A stretch of DNA of 20,158 nt from Rhodospirillaceae bacterium (GTDB lineage: Bacteria; Pseudomonadota; Alphaproteobacteria; CADEGL01). A program made the translations under genes and the position numbers. The stretch spans positions 1-20,158 of the forward strand of contig JABIRQ010000086.1 of assembly GCA_018699755.1 (NCBI GenBank), in the 5' to 3' direction. Positions 7,270 to 15,961 of the stretch are shown here, in pieces (within the stretch, counting starts at the first letter, position 1; every line of letters starts with the position of its first letter). The notes beneath the pieces are model-generated. The model ran no database searches, was not told the origin of the DNA, and saw only the letters and a program-made list of their open reading frames with translations.

Positions 7270-8562
7270 TCACATCGCGTTGCGCGGGCCCAGGCTCGCG
7301 CCTTCGGCGAAACGCTCGAAGCGGAAGGCCGACAGGTCGAGGGATGGTTCGCCCCCGCCCGCCAGTTCGGCGAGCAGCTTGCCCACGATCGGCCCCATGG
7401 CGAAGCCGTGGCTCGAAAAGCCGCTGGCGACGAGCAGACCGGGCAGGGCGGCGACCGGCCCGATCACGGGGATGAGGTCCGGTGTCATGTCGATCCGCCC
7501 GGCCCAGCTCGATTCGATCGACAGGGCGCCGAGCTGAGGGAACTGGGCGCGGATGCCGTCGAGCAGGCGGAGCGATTCGGCGCGGTCGGGGGTGGGGTCG
7601 AGCACCCGTTCCGCCTCGAAAGGCGACGGCCGGTCGGCGGACCAGCGGCGCGGCTGCTTCAGCGATTCGAGGAAAGGCCGGCCCAGGCGGATACGCGCGC
7701 CGCGCCAGCTCTTGCGATAGAGGGGCGCGAACTCTCGGGCGAAGCGCAGGGTCTCGGGCCGCAGGTGATAGGTGTAATCCGTGCCGACCGCGCCGATCAG
7801 GCGTCCGGCCGAATCCCGGCGGAAGGCGACGGCCGGGCTGTAGAGCGCGGGGATCTCGGACAGGTTGGTGGGCCGGGTGCGCACCGCGGCCAGTTCGATG
7901 CCGATCTGGGGCAGGCGCAGGCCGTGATTGCCGAGGAACAGGCTGCTCCACGCGCCGGCCGCGCAGATCACGATGGGCGCGCGCAGAATGCCCCGTTCCG
8001 TGACCACCCCGGCGACCCGCCCGCCTTCGATCGCCAGGGCCCGCACGGCGCAGCCGGTCAGGATCTCGGCGCCGCGTTTGCGGGCGGCCTCGGCAAAGGC
8101 CGGCGCGACCAGGTCGGGCTCGGCCTGGCCGTCGCTCGGGGTATAGAGGGCGCCATGGGTCCGGCCCTCGAAGCCGGGCAGCAGGGCGGCGGCTTCGGCC
8201 GGGTTCAACAGACGCGAATCGATGCCCGCGGCCGTGGCGTCGGGCAGCCAGGCCGCGAAGCGCGCCATGGCCTCGTCCGTGCCGGCGAGGGCGATATTGC
8301 CGCCCTGGCGCCAGCCGAGATCGGCGCCCAGCTCGGCTTCCAGCCCTTTCCACAGGTCCATGCAGGCGCGCATCAGGGGCAGTTCGAACGGATCGCGGCC
8401 CTGCTGGCGGACGAAGCCGAGATTGCGGCTCGACTGCTCTCCGCCGATCCGGCCCTTTTCGACGAGGACGGTCTTCATGCCGGCCCGGGCGGCTTCATAG
8501 GCCGCGGCGCAGCCGACGATGCCGCCCCCGATGACGACGATATCCGCCTGGCGGGTGTCCAT
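7270..8562 (-). CDS. FAD-dependent oxidoreductase, DAO/DadA-like
   Basis: A 430-residue flavoprotein of the D-amino-acid-oxidase (DAO) fold. The dinucleotide-binding motif GGGIVG (12-17) follows ADIVVI, the second strand ends VLVEKG (33-38), and SSRNLGFVRQQGRD (44-57) is typical of the DadA/glycine-oxidase-like subgroup. The C-terminal FAD-closing segment includes PDLIPVIGP and SGFSSHGFAMGP. It probably oxidises an amine or amino acid with electrons passed to the respiratory chain or O2; the substrate is not predictable. The ATG at 8560-8562 (MDTRQADIVV) has a GGAGG upstream; the frame is open further upstream but that part overlaps ccmI out of frame. It starts 23 bp after the ccmI stop and may be co-transcribed with the ccm operon without an obvious role in it. 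Confidence 0.88.
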   Translation of the reverse strand: MDTRQADIVVIGGGIVGCAAAYEAARAGMKTVLVEKGRIGGEQSSRNLGFVRQQGRDPFELPLMRACMDLWKGLEAELGADLGWRQGGNIALAGTDEAMARFAAWLPDATAAGIDSRLLNPAEAAALLPGFEGRTHGALYTPSDGQAEPDLVAPAFAEAARKRGAEILTGCAVRALAIEGGRVAGVVTERGILRAPIVICAAGAWSSLFLGNHGLRLPQIGIELAAVRTRPTNLSEIPALYSPAVAFRRDSAGRLIGAVGTDYTYHLRPETLRFAREFAPLYRKSWRGARIRLGRPFLESLKQPRRWSADRPSPFEAERVLDPTPDRAESLRLLDGIRAQFPQLGALSIESSWAGRIDMTPDLIPVIGPVAALPGLLVASGFSSHGFAMGPIVGKLLAELAGGGEPSLDLSAFRFERFAEGASLGPRNAM

Positions 8563-8585
8563 GCCTCTCGCCTCCCTTGCCCGCG

Positions 8586-9959
8586 CTATCCGCCCAGCGC
8601 GTCGAGTTGCCGGCGCAGCGCCCGATGGGCTTCGGTGTCCGGCGGAATGCGCTCGATCAGCGGCTGCCAATAGTCCCGCGCCGTGTCCGCATCGCCGCGC
8701 GCGGCGGCCTCCGCGCCGAGCACCCAGAGCGCGGTCGGATGCTGGGGGTCGAGGGCGTTCAGCCGGGTCATGGCCTCGAGCAATTCGGGCGGCGGCACCT
8801 CGGCCTGGCCCGCCACCTGGAACAGGGCGTCGGCGTAGAGCGCGGCGATTTCCGGGTCCTCGGGCGCGAGGGTGGCGGCGCGGCGATAGGCCTCGACGGC
8901 CGCATCCCGATCGCCCTGCGCCGCGCGCGACCGGGCCAACATCAGCCAGCCGTCCAGATCCTCCGGATTCTCTTCCAGACGCGTGGCCAGGCCCTCGACC
9001 ATGCTTCCAATCATGGCGGCGCGTTCGTCCTCGCTCATCTCGGCGGCGGCTTCGACCTGGGCGCGATCTGGGCCGCGCGTGCCCAGGGTGGCCGGGTCGG
9101 CGCCGGTGTCGGCGGCGAGTTGGGCGATGCCCTGGCGCAGGACAGGCAGCCAGGGCGCGTCCTCGGCCGAGTCCCGTTCCAGCGCGATCCAGATTTTCAA
9201 CGCCGCTTCGGGCTGGCCCGCCTGGGCCTCGGCCAGGCCGAGATAGTAGCGTGCACGCGGCTCGCCCGGCTCCGCCGTCCGCACCTGGGCGAAGACCTGG
9301 CGGGCCTCGCCCGTCACCTCGCCGCTCGCGGCATAGACCAGGCTTTGGCCCAGCTCCGACAGGATCGCCGCGTCGCCGGGTACGAGGGCCGCGGCGCGGC
9401 GATAGGCCGCGGCGCTGTCTTCGTAGCGGCCGAGCGTGAAATAGCCGCGCCCGAGCAGGCGCCAGGCGTCCAGGTTGTCGGGCTGGCCTTCGACCAGGGT
9501 GGCCAGTTCGGCCATGCGTTCGTCCAACCCCTCGGGCGCCTCGGCCAGCAGGCGTTCGCGCTCGGCCGAGCGTTCGGCATAGGGCGCGCCGGGCAACTCC
9601 GGGCTGCCCTCCCAAAGGTAGAGGGCGAGGGCGGCGGCGGGGACCAGCACGACGAGGGCGACGGCGATGCGGCGAGCGCTACGGGTTACGGCCATGGTCG
9701 GGCCTTTCTTTTCCTCGGAGTTTTCGGCATCGGCGGCCAGCATGCGACGTTGGATCTCGACTCGGGCGGCCGTCGCGTCCCGGTCCGAAATCATGCCGCG
9801 TTCGCAATCGCGCTCCAACTCCGCGAGCTGGTCGCGATAGACTTCGATATCGTGACTCGCCCGGCCGGCTGCCGCCGGTTTCGCGCCGCGCAGGAGCGGG
9901 TGCAACAGGGCGGCGAGGCAGGCCGCCGTGAGCAGGGCGAGGAGGAGCCAGAGGATCAC
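8586..9959 (-). CDS. ccmI: Cytochrome c biogenesis protein CcmI (TPR protein)
   Basis: CcmI is a bipartite inner-membrane protein that binds apocytochrome c and presents it to the CcmF-CcmH heme ligase. Residues 1-23 form the first membrane helix, followed by a cytoplasmic coiled-coil-prone loop with IEVYRDQLAELERD (about 38-51), the CcmI hallmark. A second helix lies near 98-116, and a long periplasmic TPR region contains NLDAWRLLGRGYF and a second copy DLDGWLMLARS, both followed by YRRAA repeats. The length is 457 residues. The start is the GTG at 9957-9959, whose GTGA overlaps the ccmH stop by 4 nt. The 645-residue frame reaching 10523 is an artefact of the open GC-rich frame through ccmH. 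It is the last ccm gene of the operon. Confidence 0.92.
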   Translation of the reverse strand: MILWLLLALLTAACLAALLHPLLRGAKPAAAGRASHDIEVYRDQLAELERDCERGMISDRDATAARVEIQRRMLAADAENSEEKKGPTMAVTRSARRIAVALVVLVPAAALALYLWEGSPELPGAPYAERSAERERLLAEAPEGLDERMAELATLVEGQPDNLDAWRLLGRGYFTLGRYEDSAAAYRRAAALVPGDAAILSELGQSLVYAASGEVTGEARQVFAQVRTAEPGEPRARYYLGLAEAQAGQPEAALKIWIALERDSAEDAPWLPVLRQGIAQLAADTGADPATLGTRGPDRAQVEAAAEMSEDERAAMIGSMVEGLATRLEENPEDLDGWLMLARSRAAQGDRDAAVEAYRRAATLAPEDPEIAALYADALFQVAGQAEVPPPELLEAMTRLNALDPQHPTALWVLGAEAAARGDADTARDYWQPLIERIPPDTEAHRALRRQLDALGG

Positions 9960-10456
9960 GGCGCCCGGTTCCCGCCGCGCCGTTCGGCCAGCAGGGCATC
10001 GACCCGGGTCCGTTCCTCGGGCGTCAGCGGATCGGGCTCGGCGCGCGCACCGCGCCGCCGCGCCGAGGTCAGGACGACCAAAGCGCCGAGCGCCAGAATC
10101 CCCGCCGGGGCGAGCCAGAGCAGCCAGGTCTTCGCCTTGAAGGGCGGCTCCAGCAGCACGAAATCGCCGTAGCGGGCGGTCACGAAGGCCATGATCTCCT
10201 CGTCCGTGTCTCCGGCGGTCAGACGCTCGCGCACCAGGACGCGCAGGTCGCGGGCCAGCGGGGCGTCGGATTCGTCGATCGATTGATTCTGGCAGACCAG
10301 GCAGCGCAGTTCCTGGCCGATGTCGCGGGCGCGCCGTTCTAGCGCCGGATCGGCCAGCACCTCGTCGGGCTGGACCGCGAGCGCGGGCGCGGCCAGGGCG
10401 GCGCAGAGCGCGAGGCCCAGCGCCATGCGGCGGCCTATCGCGGACAGGGCTCTCAT
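9956..10456 (-). CDS. ccmH: Cytochrome c biogenesis protein CcmH/CycL
   Basis: CcmH is a membrane-anchored periplasmic thiol oxidoreductase that reduces or binds the CXXCH cysteines of apocytochrome c before heme ligation. The 166-residue protein has a signal sequence ending around AAPALA (22-27), the redox motif LRCLVCQNQSI (50-60; C52, C55), ARDLRVLVRERL, and TARYGDFVLL.PP near 93-105, all family signatures, then one membrane helix (about 110-131) and a short cytoplasmic tail. The ATG at 10454-10456 overlaps the ccmG stop by 4 nt (ATGA), and its own stop overlaps ccmI by 4 nt (GTGA). This is the short CcmH type, with the TPR domain supplied by separate CcmI. Confidence 0.95.
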   Translation of the reverse strand: MRALSAIGRRMALGLALCAALAAPALAVQPDEVLADPALERRARDIGQELRCLVCQNQSIDESDAPLARDLRVLVRERLTAGDTDEEIMAFVTARYGDFVLLEPPFKAKTWLLWLAPAGILALGALVVLTSARRRGARAEPDPLTPEERTRVDALLAERRGGNRAP

Positions 10457-11001
10457 CCGCCGATCTCGGCCAATAGCGGGCGGATCGTGCGTTCCATATC
10501 GCGCTCCAGCACCGGGCCGACATGGCGGTAGCGGACCCGCCCCTTGGCGTCGATCACGAAGGTTTCGGGGACGCCGTAGACGCCCCATTCGATGGCCGTG
10601 CGGCCAGTCGCATCGATGCCGATCCGTTCGTAGCGATTGCCCAGCGCTTCGAGCCAGTCGCGCGCGTCGGCTTCCGGGTCCTTGTAGTTCACGCCGTAGA
10701 TCGCGACCGCGCCTTCTTCGGCCAGGGCCATCAGGATCGGATGCTCCGCCCGGCAGGGCAGGCACCAAGAGGCGAAGAAGTTGACCAGAGCGGGCCGGCC
10801 GCCGAGATCGGCGCGGGCCAGGCCGGGGGCGATCCCCGCCAGCGGCGGCAGGTCGAATTGGGGCGCAGGTTGGTCGATCAGGACCGAGGGCAGGGCCTGG
10901 GTGTCGCGGTCCTCGATCTCGTTCTTGGTCATGAACCAGCCGATCGTGCCGGCGAGCAGCAGGAACAGGACCAAGGGCAGAAGGTAGATGGCCTGACGCA
11001 T
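10453..11001 (-). CDS. ccmG: Thiol:disulfide interchange protein CcmG/DsbE
   Basis: CcmG is a membrane-tethered periplasmic thioredoxin-like protein that passes electrons from CcdA/DsbD to CcmH and apocytochrome c. The 182-residue sequence has an N-terminal anchor helix (about 5-23), the motif FFASWCLPCRAEHP (75-88; active C80 and C83), a GVNYKD segment typical of CcmG (103-108), and GVYGVPETFVID (140-151) with the cis-proline P145 and the acidic patch that separates CcmG from general thioredoxins. The start is the ATG at 10999-11001. It lies 10 bp after the ccmF stop and overlaps ccmH by 4 nt. Confidence 0.95.
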   Translation of the reverse strand: MRQAIYLLPLVLFLLLAGTIGWFMTKNEIEDRDTQALPSVLIDQPAPQFDLPPLAGIAPGLARADLGGRPALVNFFASWCLPCRAEHPILMALAEEGAVAIYGVNYKDPEADARDWLEALGNRYERIGIDATGRTAIEWGVYGVPETFVIDAKGRVRYRHVGPVLERDMERTIRPLLAEIGG

Positions 11002-11011
11002 TGCGATGGGC

Positions 11012-12991
11012 TCAGGCGGTCGCCGGGGTGGGCGATGGGCGTGGGCGGGCCGGCGCGCCGACCCGGTGGCGCCGGTCTGTCAGGGAGACGGCGCCGCCCG
11101 CGACCATGACCAGGCAGCCGGCCCAGATCCAGGGAACGAGGGGATTGTGATAGATGCGCGTGGTCCAGCCGCCCTGGCCGTCGGCCTCGCCGATCACGGC
11201 ATACAGGTCGGCCAGCAGGGTGGTGTGGATCGCGGCCTCCGTCGTCTGGCGGCCCTCGACCGGATAGAAGCGTTTCTCGGGCGCCAGGGTCGTGACCAGG
11301 CGGCCGCCGCTCTCGACCCGGAACTGCGCGCGCTCCGCCGTGTAGTTCGGACCGTCCGCCTCGCCGACCGAGACCAGGGTGACTTCGTAGCCCGCCAATT
11401 CCACCGCGTCGCCCGGTTGCATCACCTGGATGCGTTCGGTCTGCCAGGCGGAGGAGCCGGTGATGCCGGCGACCAACAGGCCGAGCCCGGCATGGGCCAG
11501 GGTCATGCCCCAGGCGGCGCGCGGCAGATGGCGCGCGCGGGCGAGGAATCCGGCCAGAGGCATGCGGAACAGGCGCACACGATCGGCCCATTCGACGGCC
11601 GCGCCGGCGATCAACCAGGCGGCCAACCCGGTGCCCAACGCGGCCAGGGCGGTGTCCGCATCGGCCAGGGCCAGGGTGCCGAGAGCGACGATGAGGACCG
11701 CCCCCATGGCGAGGCGGAGGCGCGCCAGGGCGGTGCGCAGATCGCCGCGCTTCCAGGCCAGCATGGGGCCGATCGCCACCGCGATCAGGGTCGGGATCAT
11801 CAGGGGCACGAAGGTGGCCTCGAAATAGGGCGGACCGACAGAGATCTTGCCGCCGCCGAGGGCGTCGAGGACCAGGGGATAGAGGGTACCGACGAAGACC
11901 GTCAAGGTCGCCGTGGTCAGCAGAAGATTGTTGAGCACCAGCGCGCCCTCCCGGCTGATCGGGGCGAAGACGCCCCCGCCCTTCAGGCGCGGCGCGCGCA
12001 GGGCGAACAGAGCCAGCGAGCCGCCGATCGTCAGCGCGAGGAGAACCAGGATGAACAGCCCGCGTTGGGGATCCGTGGCGAAGGCGTGGACGCTGGTCAG
12101 CACGCCCGAGCGGACCAGGAAGGTGCCCATCAGGCTGAGCGAGAAGGCGAGGATGGCGAGCAGGACGGTCCAGGCCTTCAGCGCGCCGCGCTTCTCGACG
12201 ACGATGGCCGAGTGGAGCAGGGCGGTGCCCGCCAGCCAGGGCATGAAGGAGGCGTTTTCGACCGGATCCCAGAACCACCAGCCGCCCCAGCCCAGCTCGT
12301 AATAGGCCCACCAGCTTCCCAACGCGATGCCCAGGGTCAGGAAGGACCAGGCGGCCAGGGTCCAGGGCCGGACCCAGCGCGCCCAGGCCGGATCGACCCG
12401 GCCCTCGATCAGGGCGGCGATGGCGAAGGAGAAGGCCATCGAGAAGCCGACATAGCCGAGATAGAGCATGGGGGGATGAAAGGCGAGGCCGGGATCCTGC
12501 AGCAGCGGATTGAGGCCGGCGCCGTCGAGCGGCGGCGGAAAGACCCGCAGGAAGGGGTTCGAGGTGAACAGGATGAAGGCGAGGAAGCCGGTGCCGATCA
12601 TGCCCTGAATCGCCAGCACCCGGGCGCGCAGGGTCTCGGGCAGGTTGCCGCCCAGGCCCGCGACGGCCGCGCCGAACAGGGCCAGGATCAGAACCCACAG
12701 GACCATCGACCCTTCGTGGTTGGCCCAAACGCCCGTGATCTTGTAGAGCAGCGGCTTGGCCGAATGGCTGTTGGCCGCCACGTTCGCCAGGCTGAAATCG
12801 GACGCGATATAGGCCTGCATCAGGGCCAGGAAGGCGATCCCCACCAGCAGCAATTGCAGCAGGGCAGCGGGGGCCGCGACAGCGGTCAGGCGCCGGTCGC
12901 CCCGCGCCGCGCCCCAAAGCGGCACGGTGCTCTGCACCGCCGCCAGGATGAAGGCGAGGACCAGGGCGTAATGGCCGATTTCGGCGATCAT
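11012..12991 (-). CDS. ccmF: Heme lyase CcmF
   Basis: CcmF is the integral-membrane heme ligase that takes heme from holo-CcmE and joins it to apocytochrome c with CcmH and CcmI. The 659-residue protein has many predicted helices. The tryptophan-rich WWD domain [18 protein letters not shown] (236-253) is intact, with heme-liganding histidine candidates H172 ([10 protein letters not shown]), H260 (LLHS) and H302 (VHAF) on the periplasmic side. [11 protein letters not shown] (91-101) is another CcmF signature. The ATG at 12989-12991 overlaps the ccmE stop by 4 nt. A 675-codon open frame lies antisense over almost the entire gene, a GC-bias shadow. The length is normal. Confidence 0.97.
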   Translation of the reverse strand: MIAEIGHYALVLAFILAAVQSTVPLWGAARGDRRLTAVAAPAALLQLLLVGIAFLALMQAYIASDFSLANVAANSHSAKPLLYKITGVWANHEGSMVLWVLILALFGAAVAGLGGNLPETLRARVLAIQGMIGTGFLAFILFTSNPFLRVFPPPLDGAGLNPLLQDPGLAFHPPMLYLGYVGFSMAFSFAIAALIEGRVDPAWARWVRPWTLAAWSFLTLGIALGSWWAYYELGWGGWWFWDPVENASFMPWLAGTALLHSAIVVEKRGALKAWTVLLAILAFSLSLMGTFLVRSGVLTSVHAFATDPQRGLFILVLLALTIGGSLALFALRAPRLKGGGVFAPISREGALVLNNLLLTTATLTVFVGTLYPLVLDALGGGKISVGPPYFEATFVPLMIPTLIAVAIGPMLAWKRGDLRTALARLRLAMGAVLIVALGTLALADADTALAALGTGLAAWLIAGAAVEWADRVRLFRMPLAGFLARARHLPRAAWGMTLAHAGLGLLVAGITGSSAWQTERIQVMQPGDAVELAGYEVTLVSVGEADGPNYTAERAQFRVESGGRLVTTLAPEKRFYPVEGRQTTEAAIHTTLLADLYAVIGEADGQGGWTTRIYHNPLVPWIWAGCLVMVAGGAVSLTDRRHRVGAPARPRPSPTPATA

Positions 12992-13449
12992 TCCTTGTCC
13001 CCCGTCTCGGATTCGGCGCCGTCCTGCCAGTGACCGGATTTCTTCAGGGCCTCGGCGACCTCGGGCGGCATATAGGTCTCGTCGTGCTTGGCCAGGACGC
13101 TGTCGGCCTCGAACCGGCCGTCCGGGCCCAGGCTGCCCTCGACCACCACGCCCTGCCCCTCGCGGAAGAGGTCGGGCAGGATGCCCTCGTAGACCACCGG
13201 CACCGCCGTCGCGAGATCGGTCACCTTGAAGACGATCCGCGCGCCGTCGCCGCGTTGGACCGAGCCTTCCTCGACCAACCCGCCGAGGCGCAGACGTTGG
13301 CCCGGGGCCACCGACTTGGTCGCGAGGTCGCTGGGCGAAAAGAAGAAGACGACGCTGTCCTCCAGCGCCGTCAGGGCCAGGGCGGCGGCCGCGCCCAGCA
13401 ACGCGAGGGCGACCAGGATCACCGTCATGCGCCGCCGCTTAGGCGCCAT
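12988..13449 (-). CDS. ccmE: Periplasmic heme chaperone CcmE
   Basis: CcmE covalently binds heme delivered by CcmABCD and hands it to CcmF. The 153-residue protein has one N-terminal membrane anchor (about 9-28), an OB-fold beta-barrel body and the conserved C-terminal motif [14 protein letters not shown] (118-131), where H122 is the covalent heme-binding histidine and Y126 an axial ligand candidate. The motif is of the histidine type, not the cysteine variant known in some archaea and delta-proteobacteria. The ATG at 13447-13449 has GAGG 6 nt upstream, inside the end of ccmD, which it overlaps by 11 nt. Its stop overlaps ccmF by 4 nt. Confidence 0.96.
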   Translation of the reverse strand: MAPKRRRMTVILVALALLGAAAALALTALEDSVVFFFSPSDLATKSVAPGQRLRLGGLVEEGSVQRGDGARIVFKVTDLATAVPVVYEGILPDLFREGQGVVVEGSLGPDGRFEADSVLAKHDETYMPPEVAEALKKSGHWQDGAESETGDKE

Positions 13450-13708
13450 CGTCGGCCTCGTGGGATTCGGCGAGGGATTCGGCCAGGGATTCGGCGGGGG
13501 TTTCGATCGGGGGTTCGGCGGCGGCGGTCCGCTCCGCGCGCAGGGCGGCGGCTTCGGCCTCGTTGCGCCGCGCGCTGATCAGCGACTGGGCCAGCAGGCC
13601 GCCCAGCACCAGGGCGGCGATGGCGAAGGCCGGCCAGACATAGCCGCCATAACCGCCCATGCCGAGCGACGCGGCGGCGAGGGTCGGGGCGAGATCGAAG
13701 CCGCTCAT
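13439..13708 (-). CDS. ccmD: Heme exporter protein CcmD with a repeat-extended tail
   Basis: CcmD is a small single-span protein that stabilises the CcmC-CcmE complex and helps release holo-CcmE. The core [18 protein letters not shown] (18-35) and the following basic SARRNEAE region fit the family. At 89 residues it is longer than most CcmD proteins because the cytoplasmic C-terminus carries an acidic, alanine-rich tail with the repeated unit AESL, encoded by a 12-bp DNA tandem repeat. The ATG at 13706-13708 is 7 bp after the ccmC stop, and the end overlaps ccmE by 11 nt. The core identification is firm; the tail looks like a recent, lineage-specific slippage product. Confidence 0.88.
   Translation of the reverse strand: MSGFDLAPTLAAASLGMGGYGGYVWPAFAIAALVLGGLLAQSLISARRNEAEAAALRAERTAAAEPPIETPAESLAESLAESHEADDGA
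13462..13521. repeat. 12-bp in-frame tandem repeat within ccmD
   Basis: Five consecutive 12-bp units run from 13462 to 13521: GGGATTCGGCGA (13462-13473), GGGATTCGGCCA (13474-13485), GGGATTCGGCGG (13486-13497), a degenerate GGGTTTCGATCG (13498-13509) and GGGGTTCGGCGG (13510-13521). Because 12 is divisible by 3, the array stays in frame and encodes AESL-type repeats in the CcmD tail on the minus strand. Confidence 0.82.
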
Positions 13709-13715
13709 CGCCCGC

Positions 13716-14435
13716 TCACCCGGCGGTCCGGCCGAAGCGCAGCGCGCGGACGCGCCGGGCGGCGATCTCGGCCCGCATGCGCAGGATCACCAGGCAGAGG
13801 AAATAGCCGGTGAAGGCGATGGCCATCAGCAGCAGCGGCCAGAGCATCGAGGGGTCGATCGTCGGTCCGTCCAGGCGCAGCACGCTCGAAGGCTGGTGCA
13901 GGGTGTTCCACCAATCGACCGAGAATTTGATGATCGGCACGTTGACGAATCCGACCAGGGCGAGGATCGCGGCCGCCCGCGCGCCGCGGGTCGGCTCGTC
14001 GAAGGCGTTGGTCAGCGCCATATGGCCGAGATAGAGGAAGAAGAGGACGAGGACGCTGGTCAGTCGCGCGTCCCAGACCCACCAGGCGCCCCACATGGGC
14101 TTGCCCCAGAGCGATCCGGTGGCCAGGGCGATCAGGGTGAAGCCGGCGCCGATGGGCGCGGCGGCCTTGGCGAAGAGGTCGGCCAGGGGATGCTTCCAGA
14201 CCAGGGCGGCGAAGCTGGCCGCCGCCATCACCGTGTAGACGAACAGGGCCATCCAGGCCGCTGGGACATGAACGTACATGATACGTACGCTTTCGCCCTG
14301 CTGGTAGTCGGGGGGAGAGGCGAAGATGCCGAGATAGAGCCCGGCGACCAGGCACACGGCCGTTAGCGCCGCGGCCCAGGGCTGGACCGCGCGCGCCAGG
14401 CGCAGGAATTGGGCGGGGTTGGCGTATCGGTGCAT
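13716..14435 (-). CDS. ccmC: Heme exporter/transfer protein CcmC
   Basis: CcmC is the inner-membrane heme handling protein that loads heme onto CcmE. It has six predicted helices and an intact WWD domain, WGKPMWGAWWVWDARLTS (110-127). The two heme-ligand histidines of the family are H56 in YVHVPAAW and H180 in NTLHQPSS. The start is uncertain: the ATG at 14433-14435 (MHRYANPAQFLRLA, 239 residues) gives the usual family N-terminus, while in-frame ATGs at 14471 and 14480 would add 12 or 15 residues. None has an ideal Shine-Dalgarno. It is 7 bp from ccmD, but 165 bp separate this start from the ccmB stop. Confidence 0.94.
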   Translation of the reverse strand: MHRYANPAQFLRLARAVQPWAAALTAVCLVAGLYLGIFASPPDYQQGESVRIMYVHVPAAWMALFVYTVMAAASFAALVWKHPLADLFAKAAAPIGAGFTLIALATGSLWGKPMWGAWWVWDARLTSVLVLFFLYLGHMALTNAFDEPTRGARAAAILALVGFVNVPIIKFSVDWWNTLHQPSSVLRLDGPTIDPSMLWPLLLMAIAFTGYFLCLVILRMRAEIAARRVRALRFGRTAG

Positions 14436-14498
14436 CGTCGCGGCCGGTCGGTTTCGGTCCCTCTGTTCCATACCTAGCATCCGTCGTCCGGCGCGCCA

Positions 14499-14515
14499 GT
14501 CACGTTTCGGTCACG
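14499..14515. promoter_or_regulatory. Direct hexamer repeat in the ccmB-ccmC gap
   Basis: GTCACG occurs at 14499-14504 and again at 14510-14515, an 11-bp step (about one helical turn), in the region between ccmB and ccmC. This is the only larger break in the ccm operon. Same-face spacing could suit a regulator, but no known operator is recognised and two hexamers are weak evidence. No clear promoter and no gene is seen in 14481-14600. Confidence 0.15.
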
Positions 14516-14600
14516 AACACCGGCGCGGCGCAGGCGGGCGCGAGGATCGCTCCGAAGATGGGTCTGGCCGGCGGCCCTGTCCAGGACATGGATCAAGCCG

Positions 14601-15266
14601 CTATTCCGCCGCATGGCGCAGGGCGCCGGCGCAGGCCCAGGGGGCCAGGGCCAGGGCGGCGAGCAGGATCGCCGCCTCGATCAGCAGATGGGGGCGGACA
14701 GGAAAGTCGTGGATCGCCGCGTCCACCGCCGCGACGCCGAAGATCAGCACCGGGATATAGAGCGGCAGGACGAGAAGGGAGACCAGAACGCCGCCGCGCC
14801 GGGCGCCGAGCACCAGGGCCGCGCCGATTGCGCCGACCAGGGTCAGGGTCGGCGTGCCCAGGGCCAGGGCCGCCACCAGCGGGACCAGGCTGGTCGCGTC
14901 CATGTTCAGCATCAGGCCGAGCAGGGGCGCGGCGACCACGACCGGCAGGCCGGTGGTGAGCCAATGGGCCAGACATTTGGCGAGGACAACGCTTTCGAGC
15001 GGATGGGGCGAGAGCAGGATCAGTTCCAGGCTGCCGTCCTCATGGTCGGCCAGGAACAGTCGGTCCATGGAGAGCAGGGCGGCGAGCAGCGCCATGACCC
15101 AGATCAGCCCCGGCGCGACGGTGCGCAGAAGATCGGGGTCGGGCCCCACCCCGAAGGGCACGATCAGCACGGCGAGGACGAAGAAGAGCAAGGCGACCAG
15201 ACTGTCCGAGCCTTGGCGCTGGGCCAGGCGCAATTCGCGTCGGAGGACTGCGAGGAACGGGCTCAT
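14601..15266 (-). CDS. ccmB: Heme ABC exporter membrane protein CcmB
   Basis: CcmB is the permease subunit of the CcmAB transporter that, with CcmC and CcmD, drives release of heme-loaded CcmE at the cost of ATP. The 221-residue protein has about six helices. Family signatures are LRRELRLAQR (8-17), MDRLFLADHEDGSLELILLS (67-86) and the PHPLESVVLAKCLAHWL stretch after it. The ATG at 15264-15266 (MSPFLAVLRR) overlaps the ccmA stop by 4 nt; the frame runs 13 codons further upstream but only through the ccmA end. Its TAG is followed by a 120-bp non-coding gap before the first possible ccmC start. Confidence 0.95.
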   Translation of the reverse strand: MSPFLAVLRRELRLAQRQGSDSLVALLFFVLAVLIVPFGVGPDPDLLRTVAPGLIWVMALLAALLSMDRLFLADHEDGSLELILLSPHPLESVVLAKCLAHWLTTGLPVVVAAPLLGLMLNMDATSLVPLVAALALGTPTLTLVGAIGAALVLGARRGGVLVSLLVLPLYIPVLIFGVAAVDAAIHDFPVRPHLLIEAAILLAALALAPWACAGALRHAAE

Positions 15267-15961
15267 GGCTCCGTCCGTTCGTCTTCGGTCCCGTCCTCGA
15301 CCCATTCCAGGTCGTCATCGTCGAGCAGGTCGGCGCCCGCCTCCGGGGCGAAGTCGGCCAGAACGAGGCTCTCCGCGGCCGGCAGGTCGAGGGCGGTATG
15401 GGTTGCGACGACGATGATGCCGCCGCCCGCCCGGTGCTCGGCGAAGCCGTGTTCGAGAGTCTCGAGCGCCGCGTTGTCGAGGCCGACGCTGGGCTCGTCG
15501 AGCAGCCAAAGCGGCTTGGGCGCGGCGAACAGGCGGGCAATGGCCAGGCGGCGGCGCTGGCCGGCGGAGAGATAGCGCGTTGGCGTATCCGCCAGGGAGT
15601 CCAAGGCCACGCGCTCCAGCGCACGCCGTGCGGCGGCCTCGTCCGTGCCGTGCAGGCGCGCCCAGAAGCCGAGATTCTCGACCACGGTCAGGGCGGGCTT
15701 CACGGCGTCGGCATGGCCGAGATAGTGCAGCCGCTCGAAATGGCCGGCGCGGTCGGCGCGCAGGTCCGCGTCGTGCCAGAGCAGCGCGCCCCCGGCCGGT
15801 GCGGCCAAGGCGGCCATCAGGCGCAAAAGACTGGATTTTCCGCTGCCGTTGGGGCCAAGCAGTATGAGCGCCTCGCCTTCGTCGAGGGCGAAGTCGAGGC
15901 CTCGGAAAACCAGACGTTCGCCGCGGGTGCAGGTCAGGTTGCGGCCGGCGAAGATCGCCAC
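15263..15961 (-). CDS. ccmA: Heme ABC exporter ATP-binding protein CcmA
   Basis: CcmA is the cytosolic ATPase of the CcmAB complex. All ABC motifs are present in the 232-residue sequence: Walker A GPNGSGKS (36-43), signature LSAGQ (131-135), Walker B LWLLDEP (151-157, D155 and E156) and the H-loop histidine H188 in VATHT. The C-terminus carries an extra acidic tail (EWVEDGTEDERTEP, 219-232), a little longer than usual. The start is a GTG at 15959-15961 with AGG 8-10 nt upstream. It is the first gene of the ccm operon, so the 314-bp gap upstream should hold the promoter. It overlaps ccmB by 4 nt. Confidence 0.95.
   Translation of the reverse strand: MAIFAGRNLTCTRGERLVFRGLDFALDEGEALILLGPNGSGKSSLLRLMAALAAPAGGALLWHDADLRADRAGHFERLHYLGHADAVKPALTVVENLGFWARLHGTDEAAARRALERVALDSLADTPTRYLSAGQRRRLAIARLFAAPKPLWLLDEPSVGLDNAALETLEHGFAEHRAGGGIIVVATHTALDLPAAESLVLADFAPEAGADLLDDDDLEWVEDGTEDERTEP

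Noticed and set aside
8577..10172. Open frame of 531 codons on the plus strand over ccmI/ccmH
   Set aside because: Antisense of well-supported ccm genes; composition is of the GC-shadow type.
8586..10523. A 645-residue ccmH-ccmI fusion on the minus strand
   Set aside because: The part upstream of 9959 is an out-of-frame reading of ccmH and ccmG. The true ccmI begins at the GTG overlapping the ccmH stop.
11006..13033. Open frame of 675 codons on the plus strand, opposite ccmF
   Set aside because: It mirrors ccmF exactly in a GC-rich gene; the translation is low-complexity, rich in Gln, Gly, Arg and Asp, with no recognisable domain. It is an antisense shadow.
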